Origin: Agromyces mediolanus | Lineage (GTDB): Bacteria; Actinomycetota; Actinomycetes; Actinomycetales; Microbacteriaceae | NCBI RefSeq assembly: GCF_014648575.1 | Contig: NZ_BMRJ01000001.1 | Span: 197,266-232,576 of the forward strand | DNA length: 35,311 nucleotides | Reading direction: 5' to 3' | Part shown: in pieces, positions 15,086 through 22,100 of the stretch | Layout: each line of letters starts with the position of its first letter | Numbering within the stretch: position 1 is the stretch's first letter | Notes under the pieces: generated by a model | The model's input: the letters and a program-made list of their open reading frames with translations, nothing else | Database searches by the model: none | What the model was told of the DNA's origin: nothing | Position numbers and translations under genes: made by a program

Positions 15086-15343
15086 ATGACGAACCGCACG
15101 ATGAGCCTCGAATCCGACCCCGCCGCCGGCACCGCGCCCGCCCGGGCCGTCGACGAGCGCTGCCCGCGGTGCGACTCGCACGCGGTGCACGTGATCCTCT
15201 ACGGCCCGCTCGACCTCGAGGTCGAGGCCGCCGCCGACCCCGACACGGGGCTCGACGGCTTCACCTTCGACGACGCGCCCATCTTCGACTGCCGCGAGTG
15301 CGGCTTCGAGTGGGGCCTCGCCGTCCGAGAACTGCTGGCCTGA
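15086..15343 (+). CDS. Small zinc-ribbon protein of unknown function
   Basis: This 85-residue protein carries two CxxC pairs, CPRCDSHAVHVILYG near residue 26 and CRECGFEWGL near residue 69. Between them lies a 40-residue acidic linker (LDLEVEAAADPDTGLDGFTFDDAPIFD). The spacing is that of a two-knuckle zinc ribbon. No enzyme motif or membrane segment is present. It is conserved-looking in composition (few rare codons) and has a leaderless-type start, which supports it being real. It is convergent with the molybdopterin oxidoreductase and not in an operon, so context does not suggest a job. Confidence 0.75.
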   Translation: MTNRTMSLESDPAAGTAPARAVDERCPRCDSHAVHVILYGPLDLEVEAAADPDTGLDGFTFDDAPIFDCRECGFEWGLAVRELLA

Positions 15344-15367
15344 GGCCGCACCCCGAGGGGCGCGGCC
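15344..15367. terminator. GC-rich hairpin after the zinc-ribbon gene
   Basis: GGCCGC-A-CCCC and GGGG-C-GCGGCC pair almost perfectly around a very short loop, immediately after the TGA at 15341-15343. It is a likely T-less terminator between two convergent genes. Confidence 0.5.
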
Positions 15368-15377
15368 GGCGCACCGC

Positions 15378-15430
15378 GGCGGTTCAGTGCACCTCGGCGG
15401 TTCAGCGCACCTCGCGTGTCAGCGCACTTC
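15378..15430. repeat. 18-bp tandem repeat, three copies, covering a gene's stop codon
   Basis: Units at 15378-15395, 15396-15413 and 15414-15430 share a TTCAGYGCACCTC-like core. Read on the minus strand each unit encodes E-V-(R/H)-stop in the same frame. The third unit is the true end of the molybdopterin oxidoreductase and the other two are downstream echoes of it. Confidence 0.6.
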
Positions 15431-17011
15431 GACGGTGCGGCGGTCGAGACCGGTCGCGCCGTCGGGGGCGGGCGGGCGGCGCTCGGCGGTCTGCACGGTG
15501 CCGTCCGATCCGACCGCGCGCACCTGCAGCTCGTGGGATCCCGGTGAGGCATCCCAGGCCCAGCGCCACTGCACCCAGGTGTCGTCCGAGATGGCGCTCG
15601 CGAGCTCGGCCTCCTGCCAGGCGCCGCCGTCGACGCGCACCTCGACCCGCTCGACGCCGACGTGCTGGTACCAGGCCACGCCCGCCACGACGACGGTGCC
15701 GGCCGCGACCGGCTCGCGAGGCACGTCGATGCGGCTGGACAGCTTCACCGGGCCGCGCTCGCTCCAGCCGCGGTCGGTCCAGTACGCCCGAGCCCGGTCG
15801 AAGCGCGTCACTTCGAGCTCGGTCACCCACTTCGTCGCGGAGACGTAGCCGTAGAGTCCGGGCACGACGAGGCGCACGGGGAAGCCGTGCTCGGCGGGCA
15901 GCGGCTCGCCGTTCATCCCGATCGCGAGCAGCGCGGCACGCCCGTCGCGCAGCACCTCGAGCGGGGTGCCCGCCGTGAACCCGTCGATGCTGCGGGAGAG
16001 CACCATGTCGGCGTCCGCCGAGACGCCGACGCGGTCGAGCAGCGCGGCGATCGGGTACCCCAGCCAGGTGGCGTTGCCGATGAGCGAGCCGCCGACTTCG
16101 TTCGACACGCACGCGAGCGTGACCGCGTGTTCCTCGAGCGGCAGGGCGAGCAGCTCGTCCCAGCCGAGCGTCACGTCGCGGTCGACCAGCCCGTGCACCC
16201 GCAGCTGCCAGTCGGCGGGATCGATGATCGGCACCTGCAGCGCCGTGTCGATCCGGTAGAAGTCCTCGTTCGGGGTGATCAGCGGAGTGAGTCCGTCGAC
16301 GTCGAAGGCGGCGCCGGCGGGGATCGCCGGGGCGGGCGTCGCCGGCGCGGGCAGCCGGATCGCGTCGCGCGCGGCGCTCGCGACCCTCGCGCCGGCCCGT
16401 AGCGTCCAGCCGCCGATCCCGGCGAGCACGCCGAGCGCTGCGGATCCGGCGGCCCAGGCGAGGAAACGGCGGCGGTCGGGCCCGGTCGGCAGGGCGGACG
16501 CCTCGGCATCCGCGGTCTCGCCGTCGCTTGCCGGAACCGCCGGGGCCGCGGGCACTGCCGGGGCCGCGCGCGCCGCGAGGCGCACGAGCCGCCGCAGCAG
16601 CAGGACGGCGACGAGCGCGCTGACGAACGGTGGCGCGAGGTCGAGCGGTGAGAACTGCGCGCGGGTCGCGGTCGCGACGACGCCGGCGGCACCCGCCGCG
16701 ACGACGAGCAGCGTGCCGATCGGAGGACGGATCGCCTCGAGCACGCCCGCGGCGGCGGCGAGCAGCACGAGCACGAGCGCGATGCCGACGATGAGCGCGA
16801 GCTTGTCGGCCGTGCCGAAGAGGGCGATCGCGGCATCCTTCGCCCAGGCCGGGGCGAGATCCACCGCGAGGCTGCCGACGTCGGTGATGGGCCCGCCGCT
16901 CGGGGCGACGAACGCGGCGACGAGCTCGCCTGAGCCGAGGCCCGCTCCGACCGCGACGAGTCCCGCGAGCGCCGCGTCGCGGCGTCGCGCCGTTCGAACG
17001 GCCCCGGTCAC
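15419..17011 (-). CDS. Membrane-anchored molybdopterin-dependent oxidoreductase (sulfite oxidase family)
   Basis: This 530-residue protein has about five N-terminal membrane helices (residues 12-145) and a linker. A further hydrophobic stretch follows (RRRFLAWAAGSAALGVLAGIGGW, resembling a twin-arginine-type segment without a perfect motif). From about residue 240 comes a molybdopterin domain: ITPNEDFYRIDTALQVPIIDPADWQLRVHG, the Mo-ligand cysteine C301 in TLACVSNEVGG, and the VPGLYGYVSATKWVTELEV segment. The C-terminal 110 residues form the Ig-like dimerisation domain of sulfite oxidases. It should sit with the Mo domain outside the membrane. The substrate is unknown; sulfite or a sulfoxide-type compound is possible. 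No haem partner gene is adjacent. GTG at 17009-17011 has TAGGCT 6 nt upstream. Confidence 0.88.
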   Translation of the reverse strand: MTGAVRTARRRDAALAGLVAVGAGLGSGELVAAFVAPSGGPITDVGSLAVDLAPAWAKDAAIALFGTADKLALIVGIALVLVLLAAAAGVLEAIRPPIGTLLVVAAGAAGVVATATRAQFSPLDLAPPFVSALVAVLLLRRLVRLAARAAPAVPAAPAVPASDGETADAEASALPTGPDRRRFLAWAAGSAALGVLAGIGGWTLRAGARVASAARDAIRLPAPATPAPAIPAGAAFDVDGLTPLITPNEDFYRIDTALQVPIIDPADWQLRVHGLVDRDVTLGWDELLALPLEEHAVTLACVSNEVGGSLIGNATWLGYPIAALLDRVGVSADADMVLSRSIDGFTAGTPLEVLRDGRAALLAIGMNGEPLPAEHGFPVRLVVPGLYGYVSATKWVTELEVTRFDRARAYWTDRGWSERGPVKLSSRIDVPREPVAAGTVVVAGVAWYQHVGVERVEVRVDGGAWQEAELASAISDDTWVQWRWAWDASPGSHELQVRAVGSDGTVQTAERRPPAPDGATGLDRRTVEVR

Positions 17012-17017
17012 CCCGTC

Positions 17018-17023
17018 AGCCTA
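17018..17023 (-). promoter_or_regulatory. Predicted -10 box (TAGGCT) for the molybdopterin oxidoreductase gene
   Basis: TAGGCT-GACGGG-GTG on the minus strand, N6 spacing. The 16-bp inverted repeat lies about 28 bp further upstream. Confidence 0.6.
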
Positions 17024-17050
17024 CGCTCGCCCTCTGAGGCAGAGCATGAC

Positions 17051-17096
17051 GTCAGTATTTGCGGGTGCGGGGCCGCGCCGACCCGCAAATACTGAC
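17051..17096. repeat. Perfect 16-bp inverted repeat with 14-nt loop
   Basis: The left arm GTCAGTATTTGCGGGT (17051-17066) and the right arm ACCCGCAAATACTGAC (17081-17096) are exact reverse complements around a GC-only loop. It lies after the FUSC gene stop and before the molybdopterin oxidoreductase start, both leftward. It could act as a terminator for the former, but the AT-rich outer stem is atypical for this genome. A small dispersed palindromic element is the other possibility. Confidence 0.8.
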
Positions 17097-17138
17097 TTCG
17101 TGCGGGCTGGGGCGGGATCGGGGGCGCGGGATGGGCGC

Positions 17139-18176
17139 TCAGCCCTCGTCGAGCAGCTCCGCGTGGATGCGGCGCAGATCCTCCATGAGCGAGCCGATGA
17201 GGATCCAATGCCCCGAGCGCGGCGCCGTCACGACGAGCGGAGCGGTGAGTGCCGGCACCGCCGAGGTCATCGGAGCCGGCTCCGGCTCGATCTCCGCGAG
17301 GTGCACCGCGAGCCGAACGTCGTGCGCGGCACGGCGCAGCTGCTCCGCGATCGCCTGCACCGTCGGCTCCTCCGAGAGCGCCGGGTCGTAGTGGTCGAGC
17401 GTCGCCCGGGTCATCCCGATCACCTGCGTCACGATCGGGCTCAGCTTCTCGATCAGCGCCCGCAGCTCGCGCAGTTCGTCGCGGTGGGCCGAGCGCCGCG
17501 GGTTCAGGGTGAGCGACTCCTCGCCGGCCGCGATGGATGCCTCCGCGGCATCCCGCATCGGTCGCATGAGCCGCGCCTCGAGCATGAGCTGCTGCATCGC
17601 GTGCGACGACTGCGGCGACTCGAGGGCCGCCGCGAGGCGGCTGAGGCTCGCCGCGAGCTCCCCGCCGAGGAGGGCGAGGTCGCGGCGCGCCGGGCCGACG
17701 AGCACCGGCGGCACGATGAGCGCGTTCACGACGATGCCGATCGCCGCTCCGATCAGGGTCTCGAAGATGCGGTCGATCGCGTACTCCGGACTCGACGAGC
17801 CGAGCGCCAGCACGAGCATCGCGCTGATGGCGACCTGATTGCCGGTGCCCGGCGTCACCTTCAGCGCCCAGGCGACGAGCATCGCCACCACGATCGCGAC
17901 GAGCACCACCCAGCTCGCCGAGCCGAACACGAGGCCGAGCGCCGAGGCGATCACGACGCCCGCGATGACCCCGATGCTGCGCTCGATCGCCTTCGCGAAC
18001 GACTGGTTCACGCTCGGCTGCACCACGAGCAGCGCCGCGATCGCGGCGAACACGGGCAGCTGCCCCTGCACGATCCAGCCCGCCACGAGCCAGGCGGCGA
18101 TCGTCGCCACCGCCGACTTCGCCACCTGCAGCAGCGACGCCCGCTTCGCGGCCCGGAAGACGGCGGTCATGCCCAT
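17139..18176 (-). CDS. FUSC / aromatic acid exporter family membrane protein
   Basis: This 345-residue protein has an N-terminal membrane domain with about six helices. Features include VAKSAVATIAAWLVAGW, LPVFAAIAALLVVQPSVNQSFAKAIERSIGVIAGVVIASALGLVFG, LVAIVVAMLVAWAL, and the ERIFETLIGAAIG-like segment RIFETLIGAAIGIVVNALIVPP. A helical cytosolic C-terminal half of 180 residues follows. The VQPSVNQSFAKAIERSIG and RxxETLIGAAIG motifs are typical of FUSC/YccS/ArAE proteins, which are linked to efflux of aromatic acids; the substrate here is unknown. The start at 18176 has TAGCGT 6 nt upstream; M3 is an alternative. It follows the BCCT gene on the same strand, 9 bp after that gene's stop. Confidence 0.85.
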   Translation of the reverse strand: MGMTAVFRAAKRASLLQVAKSAVATIAAWLVAGWIVQGQLPVFAAIAALLVVQPSVNQSFAKAIERSIGVIAGVVIASALGLVFGSASWVVLVAIVVAMLVAWALKVTPGTGNQVAISAMLVLALGSSSPEYAIDRIFETLIGAAIGIVVNALIVPPVLVGPARRDLALLGGELAASLSRLAAALESPQSSHAMQQLMLEARLMRPMRDAAEASIAAGEESLTLNPRRSAHRDELRELRALIEKLSPIVTQVIGMTRATLDHYDPALSEEPTVQAIAEQLRRAAHDVRLAVHLAEIEPEPAPMTSAVPALTAPLVVTAPRSGHWILIGSLMEDLRRIHAELLDEG

Positions 18177-18182
18177 GCGACC

Positions 18183-18188
18183 ACGCTA
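18183..18188 (-). promoter_or_regulatory. Predicted -10 box (TAGCGT) for the FUSC gene, overlapping the upstream stop codon
   Basis: TAGCGT-GGTCGC-ATG on the minus strand, N6. The TAG of this box is also the terminal stop codon of the BCCT reading frame. Confidence 0.55.
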
Positions 18189-20009
18189 CTGCGGCGTGCC
18201 CCGCGGCTCGTCCTCGCCGTGCTCGGGGATCTCCGGATCGTCGAGCACCGCCAGCTCGTCGTGGTCGACGAGCTCGTCGACGTCGGCGCCCGGCACGCCG
18301 AGATCGTCGCGCCGCTCCGCCTCGAGCGCGGTCGCCGAGAGCCGCCGCTCCGACGCCGGAGCATCCGCCAGGCCGAAGCGCCGCCGCAGCGAGCGCACCC
18401 AGCGCGGCTGCGCGCCGAGCGGCGCGCCCTCGCCGGGCTCCGCCTCGAGCCCGTACACCTCGCCGATGCGATCGATGAAGGCCGCGCGCTGCGCCCGCTC
18501 GTACGCCCGACGCTCCCGGCGGAACGCGATGATCGTCGACCAGCAGATCAGCAGCATCACGATGCTGAACGGCAGCGCGATGATGATCGCCGCGGTCTGC
18601 AGCGCGGTGAGCCCGCCGCTCAGCAGCAGCGCGATCGCGAGCAGCGCCGTGATCGCGGTGAAGAAGGTGCGGATCCAGCGCTTCGGGTTCAGCTACCCGC
18701 CGGTCGCGATCATGCCCATCACGAGCGCGCCCGAATCGGCCGAGGTCACGAAGAAGATCGCGATCAGGATGATCACGCCGATCGTCACCACCTGCGTGCC
18801 CGGCACGTACTCGAGCAACTGGAACAGCGCCCCCTGCACGTCGACCGTGCCGTCGGGCCGGGTCAGCGCGCCCGGGGTCTGCAGCTCGATCGCGAGCGCC
18901 GAGCCGCCGAGCACCGCGAACCACAGGATGCCGAGCAGCGTCGGCACGATGATGACGCCCATCACGAACTCGCGCACGGTGCGGCCCTTCGAGACGCGCG
19001 CGATGAAGATGCCGACGAACGGCGCCCAGGAGATCCACCAGCCCCAGTAGAACGACGTCCACGACGCCTGCCACTGCTCGCCCGCCTCGCCCTGGAACGC
19101 GCTCGTGTTGAACGAGAGGCCGACGAAGTTCTGGATGTAGTTGCCGATGGACTGCACGAACTCGCGCAGCAGGAACTCGCTCTGCCCGAACACGAGCAGG
19201 TACAGCACGAGCAGCCCGGCGAGCACGAGGTTCGCCGTCGACAGCCACTTCATGCCCTTCGTGACGCCCGACAGCACCGAGAACAGCACGAACACCGAGA
19301 TCACCAGGATGATGATCACCTGGGTGAACTCGTCCGGCTCGGCGAAGCCCGCCGCGTGCAGCCCCGCGCTGATCTGCAGCACGCCGAGGCCGAGCGAGGT
19401 CGCGACGCCGAAGAGGGTGCCGACGAGGGCGATCACGTCGATCGTGTGCCCCCAGCCGCCCTCGACGCGCTTGCCGAGGAGCGGCTCGAGCGTCCACCGG
19501 ATCGAGATCGGCCGGCGGCGCCGGTGGATGGCGTACGCGAGCGCCAGCCCGATCACGACGTAGATCGCCCAGGCGTGGATGCCCCAGTGCAGGTACGTCT
19601 GGCTGAGCGCCGACTGGGCGAGCTGCTCCGGGGTGCCGGTGACGCCCGGCCGCGGCGAGACGAAATGGCTGAGCGGCTCGCTCACGCCGTAGAAGACGAG
19701 GCCGATGCCCATGCCCGCGGCGAAGAGCAGCGACAGCCACGCCGGGAAGGAGAACTCCGGCTCGTCGTCGTCCCGGCCGAGCTTGATGTCGCCGAAGCGG
19801 CTGAAGCCGAAGAACAGGCTGACCGCGACGAAGAACGCGGCGATGAGCACGTAGTACCAGTTGAAGGTGTTCACGATGCCCGACTGGATGGCGCCGAACA
19901 CCGTCTCGGCGGCGTCGGGGGCGACGAGGGCGAACACCACGAAGGCGACGATCACGACCGCCGCGGGCCAGAACACCCAGCGCTGAACAGGCGGAAGTCG
20001 TTTCTCCAT
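18186..20009 (-). pseudogene. BCCT-family glycine betaine/choline-type transporter, interrupted by an in-frame TAG
   Basis: The full frame is 607 codons with a single TAG at codon 439 (18693-18695). Before it are ten or so membrane helices with the family hallmarks: GMGIGLVFYGVSEPLSHF (the GxGxG helix), QTYLHWGIHAWAIYVV, and the signature FYWGWWISWAPFVGIFIARVSKGRTVREF, then FFVTSADSGALVMGMIATGG. Directly after the TAG, in the same frame, the conserved end continues: LNPKRWIRTFFTAITALLAIALLLSGGLTALQTAA, a last helix and a long acidic tail with PGADVDELVDHDEL. A C-to-T change of CAG would explain it. Alternatives are sequencing error, stop readthrough, or a functional truncation of 438 residues. 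The ATG at 20007-20009 has TACCTT 6 nt upstream. Substrate specificity is inferred from the family. Confidence 0.85.
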
Positions 20010-20015
20010 GCGTCA

Positions 20016-20021
20016 AAGGTA
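20016..20021 (-). promoter_or_regulatory. Predicted -10 box (TACCTT) for the BCCT gene
   Basis: TACCTT-TGACGC-ATG on the minus strand, N6. The box lies inside a 35-bp gap that also holds the opposite-facing box of the exonuclease gene. Confidence 0.5.
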
Positions 20022-20032
20022 GCGAGGCGTGG

Positions 20033-20038
20033 CAGGAT
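20033..20038 (+). promoter_or_regulatory. Possible -10 box (CAGGAT) for the exonuclease gene
   Basis: CAGGAT-CGGCGC-ATG, N6 spacing, but the first base is C rather than T. There is no ribosome site before the ATG at 20045. Confidence 0.4.
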
Positions 20039-20044
20039 CGGCGC

Positions 20045-20980
20045 ATGGCCGACCGCATGATGCTCCTCGACACCGCGTCGCTCTACTTCCGCGCCTTCTT
20101 CGGCGTGCCCGACTCGATCGTCTCGCCCGACGGCACCCCGGTGAACGCCGTGCGCGGCCTCGGCGACATGATCGCGCGGCTCACGACGGACTACGAGGCG
20201 ACGCACCTCGTCGCGTGCTGGGACGACGACTGGCGGCCCGCCTGGCGGGTCGAGCGCATCCCGAGCTACAAGGCGCACCGGGTGGTCGAGGCGGTGCCGG
20301 ACGGCGTCGACGTCGAGGAGACTCCGCCGGGGCTCGTCGCGCAGATCCCGCGGATCCGTGAGCTCCTCGACGTGCTCGGCATCGCCGTGGTCGGCGCGCC
20401 GGAGGCCGAGGCGGATGACGTCATCGGCACGCTCGCGACGGGCGCGCCCATGCCCGTCGACATCGTCACGGGCGACCGCGACCTCTTCCAGCTCGTCGAC
20501 GACGCCGCCGGCGTTCGGCTCATCAACACCGCGCGCGGCATGAGCAAGCTCGAGCTCGTCACCGAGGCGACGGTGGTCGGCAAGTACGGGGTGCTGCCGC
20601 AGCAGTACGCGGACTTCGCGACGCTGCGCGGGGACGCCTCGGACGGGCTGCCGGGCGTCGCCGGCGTCGGCGAGAAGACCGCCGCGGGCCTGCTGCAGAC
20701 CTTCGGCACCCTCGACGGGGTGCTCGCGGCGGCGGAGGCGGGGGAGCCCGGCATGTCGGCCGGGGTGCGGGCGAAGCTCGCCGCCGCGGCCGACTACCTC
20801 GCCGTGGCGCCCGAGGTGGTGCGGGTGCGCCGCGAGCTGCCGCTCGGCTTCGGGCCGGACGCGGCGAAGCTCCGGCCGCTCGGCGCCGCCGCGCGCGAGC
20901 GGCTCGAGCAGCTCGGCGCCGAGTGGAACCTCGGCGGCACGGTCGGCCGGCTCGAAGCCGCGCTCGACCGCACCGCCTGA
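20045..20980 (+). CDS. Stand-alone 5'-3' exonuclease (FEN/PIN-like, Pol I N-domain type)
   Basis: This 311-residue protein equals the 5'-3' exonuclease domain of DNA polymerase I without the polymerase. Motifs visible are MMLLDTASLYFRAFFG with its metal Asp, VNAVRGLGDMI, the substrate-contact region RIPSYKAHR, APEAEADDVIGTLA, VTGDRDLFQLV, and the helix-three-turn-helix GDASDGLPGVAGVGEKTAAGLL. All expected acidic ligands are present. It should remove 5' flaps or RNA primers as a backup to Pol I. Such separate paralogues are common in actinobacteria. It is divergent from the BCCT gene across only 35 bp and converges with msrA 5 bp away. Confidence 0.9.
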   Translation: MADRMMLLDTASLYFRAFFGVPDSIVSPDGTPVNAVRGLGDMIARLTTDYEATHLVACWDDDWRPAWRVERIPSYKAHRVVEAVPDGVDVEETPPGLVAQIPRIRELLDVLGIAVVGAPEAEADDVIGTLATGAPMPVDIVTGDRDLFQLVDDAAGVRLINTARGMSKLELVTEATVVGKYGVLPQQYADFATLRGDASDGLPGVAGVGEKTAAGLLQTFGTLDGVLAAAEAGEPGMSAGVRAKLAAAADYLAVAPEVVRVRRELPLGFGPDAAKLRPLGAAARERLEQLGAEWNLGGTVGRLEAALDRTA

Positions 20981-20985
20981 ACCGG

Positions 20986-21534
20986 TTACTCCGCCGCGCT
21001 CGCCTGCTCGCGCTTCGGCAGCACCCAGCCCGGGCGCGCGAAGTGGCAGGTGTAGCCGTTGGGGATGCGCTCCAGGTAGTCCTGGTGCTCGGGCTCGGCC
21101 TCCCAGAAGGGGCCGCTCGGCTCGATCGTCGTGACCGCGTCGCCAGGCCAGAGGCCCGAGGCATCCACGTCGGCGATCGTCTCCCTGGCGACGCGCTCCT
21201 GCTCGGGGCTCGTCGGGAAGATGGCCGAGCGGTAGCTCGTGCCGAGGTCGTTGCCCTGGCGGTTCAGGGTCGTCGGGTCGTGGATCTGGAAGAAGAACTC
21301 CAGCTGCTCGCGGAAGCTCGTCTTCGCCGGGTCGTAGACGATCTCGATCGCCTCGGCGTGGCCCGGGTGGTTGCGGTACGTCGCGTGGTCGTTCTGCCCG
21401 CCCGTGTAGCCGACGCGGGTGCTGATGACGCCGGGGCGGCGGCGGATGAGGTCCTGCATGCCCCAGAAGCAGCCGCCGGCGAGCACCGCGGTCTCGGTGC
21501 CGGGGATGGTGGTGATGGCGCCGGTGTCGGTCAT
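20986..21534 (-). CDS. msrA: Peptide-methionine (S)-S-oxide reductase
   Basis: This 182-residue MsrA has the catalytic C22 in [65 protein letters not shown], and the C-terminal [13 protein letters not shown]. It reduces methionine-S-sulfoxide in proteins and free methionine. A second cysteine in YTCHF is not in the usual resolving position, so regeneration may use an external thiol such as mycothiol/mycoredoxin (inference). The ATG at 21532-21534 has AAGGAG five bases upstream; a longer frame starting 12 codons earlier was rejected because it would run through that ribosome site. No msrB is adjacent. Confidence 0.95.
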   Translation of the reverse strand: MTDTGAITTIPGTETAVLAGGCFWGMQDLIRRRPGVISTRVGYTGGQNDHATYRNHPGHAEAIEIVYDPAKTSFREQLEFFFQIHDPTTLNRQGNDLGTSYRSAIFPTSPEQERVARETIADVDASGLWPGDAVTTIEPSGPFWEAEPEHQDYLERIPNGYTCHFARPGWVLPKREQASAAE

Positions 21535-21617
21535 GTCCGCTCCTTCGTTCTCGTGGGCTCGCGGTCGCACGGGCCCACAGAGAAGAACGTAGGCGGCGGC
21601 CAGGGTGTTCCGCGAGT

Positions 21618-21641
21618 CCGGCGGTCCCCCGTGACCGCCGG
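21618..21641. promoter_or_regulatory. 9-bp inverted repeat in the msrA / hypothetical divergent gap
   Basis: CCGGCGGTC (21618-21626) and GACCGCCGG (21633-21641) are perfect complements with a 6-nt loop, about 85 bp upstream of msrA and 30 bp upstream of the rightward gene. It may be an operator or a chance GC-rich hairpin. Confidence 0.35.
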
Positions 21642-21659
21642 ATCACCGGGGGCGGCGGA

Positions 21660-21665
21660 TAGGCT
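21660..21665 (+). promoter_or_regulatory. Predicted -10 box (TAGGCT) for the 123-residue hypothetical gene
   Basis: TAGGCT-GAGGCG-ATG, N6 spacing, the same hexamer and distance as at several other starts in the window. Confidence 0.6.
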
Positions 21666-21671
21666 GAGGCG

Positions 21672-22043
21672 ATGGAGCGCAGCATCGCGGTGAACTATCC
21701 GGCGGCCATTCCGGTCGGGCACATCGTGGAGCTCACCCGGTTCGCCGACCCCCGCCCCGAGCGCAAGCGCCGCGGCGTCGGCGACTCCCAGGCGTACACG
21801 GTGCCCGTGCTGCACGACCTCGACACCGGCATCCGGTACATGAACCACGCGCACGCCTCGATCGGCGGCAACGGCGGCAACAGCTTCGTCGCGAACCGCT
21901 ACCCCTTCGAGCCGCTCGCCGAGCTCGAAGCGGCCGAGGTGTGGCGCGGACGAGTGCTCGCCTGCACGCTCGTGATGGTCGAAGGGCTCGAGAACCAGCA
22001 CACGGTGCTCCGGCTCGCCCCGCTCGGGGAGGACGGGCGCTGA
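21672..22043 (+). CDS. Conserved-looking hypothetical protein, 123 residues
   Basis: This is a soluble protein with no membrane segment, signal or cysteine cluster (one Cys). Distinctive stretches are PVGHIVELTRFADPRPERKRRG, VPVLHDLDTGIRYMNHAHASIGGNGG, NSFVANRYPFEPLAELEAAEVWRGRVLAC and a final VEGLENQHTVLRLAP. The alternation of strands and the RV-based central region suggest a small beta-barrel, but I do not recognise a family. The reading frame uses the genome's preferred codons throughout and has a textbook leaderless start. It is divergent from msrA and followed 57 bp later by the GlxA-type regulator, whose relation to it is unclear. Confidence 0.7.
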   Translation: MERSIAVNYPAAIPVGHIVELTRFADPRPERKRRGVGDSQAYTVPVLHDLDTGIRYMNHAHASIGGNGGNSFVANRYPFEPLAELEAAEVWRGRVLACTLVMVEGLENQHTVLRLAPLGEDGR

Positions 22044-22093
22044 GGATGCCGCACGCCGTCGTCGCGGCGATCGGCTTGCGGTCCGTGGCATCC
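22044..22093. repeat. Paired GGATGCC / GGCATCC in the intergenic gap
   Basis: GGATGCC (22044-22050) and GGCATCC (22087-22093) form a 7-bp inverted repeat in the gap before the GlxA-type gene. Both are instances of the window-wide GGATGCC motif. A weak hairpin terminator is an alternative reading. Confidence 0.4.
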
Positions 22094-22100
22094 TAGCCAG

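Noticed and set aside
18186..18560. A separate 124-residue gene after the BCCT TAG
   Set aside because: It is the conserved C-terminal end of the BCCT transporter in the same frame, not an independent gene.
16275..20060. A 1261-codon plus-strand frame opposite the molybdopterin, FUSC and BCCT genes
   Set aside because: It runs across three separate real genes and their promoters, and its translation is charged low-complexity sequence.
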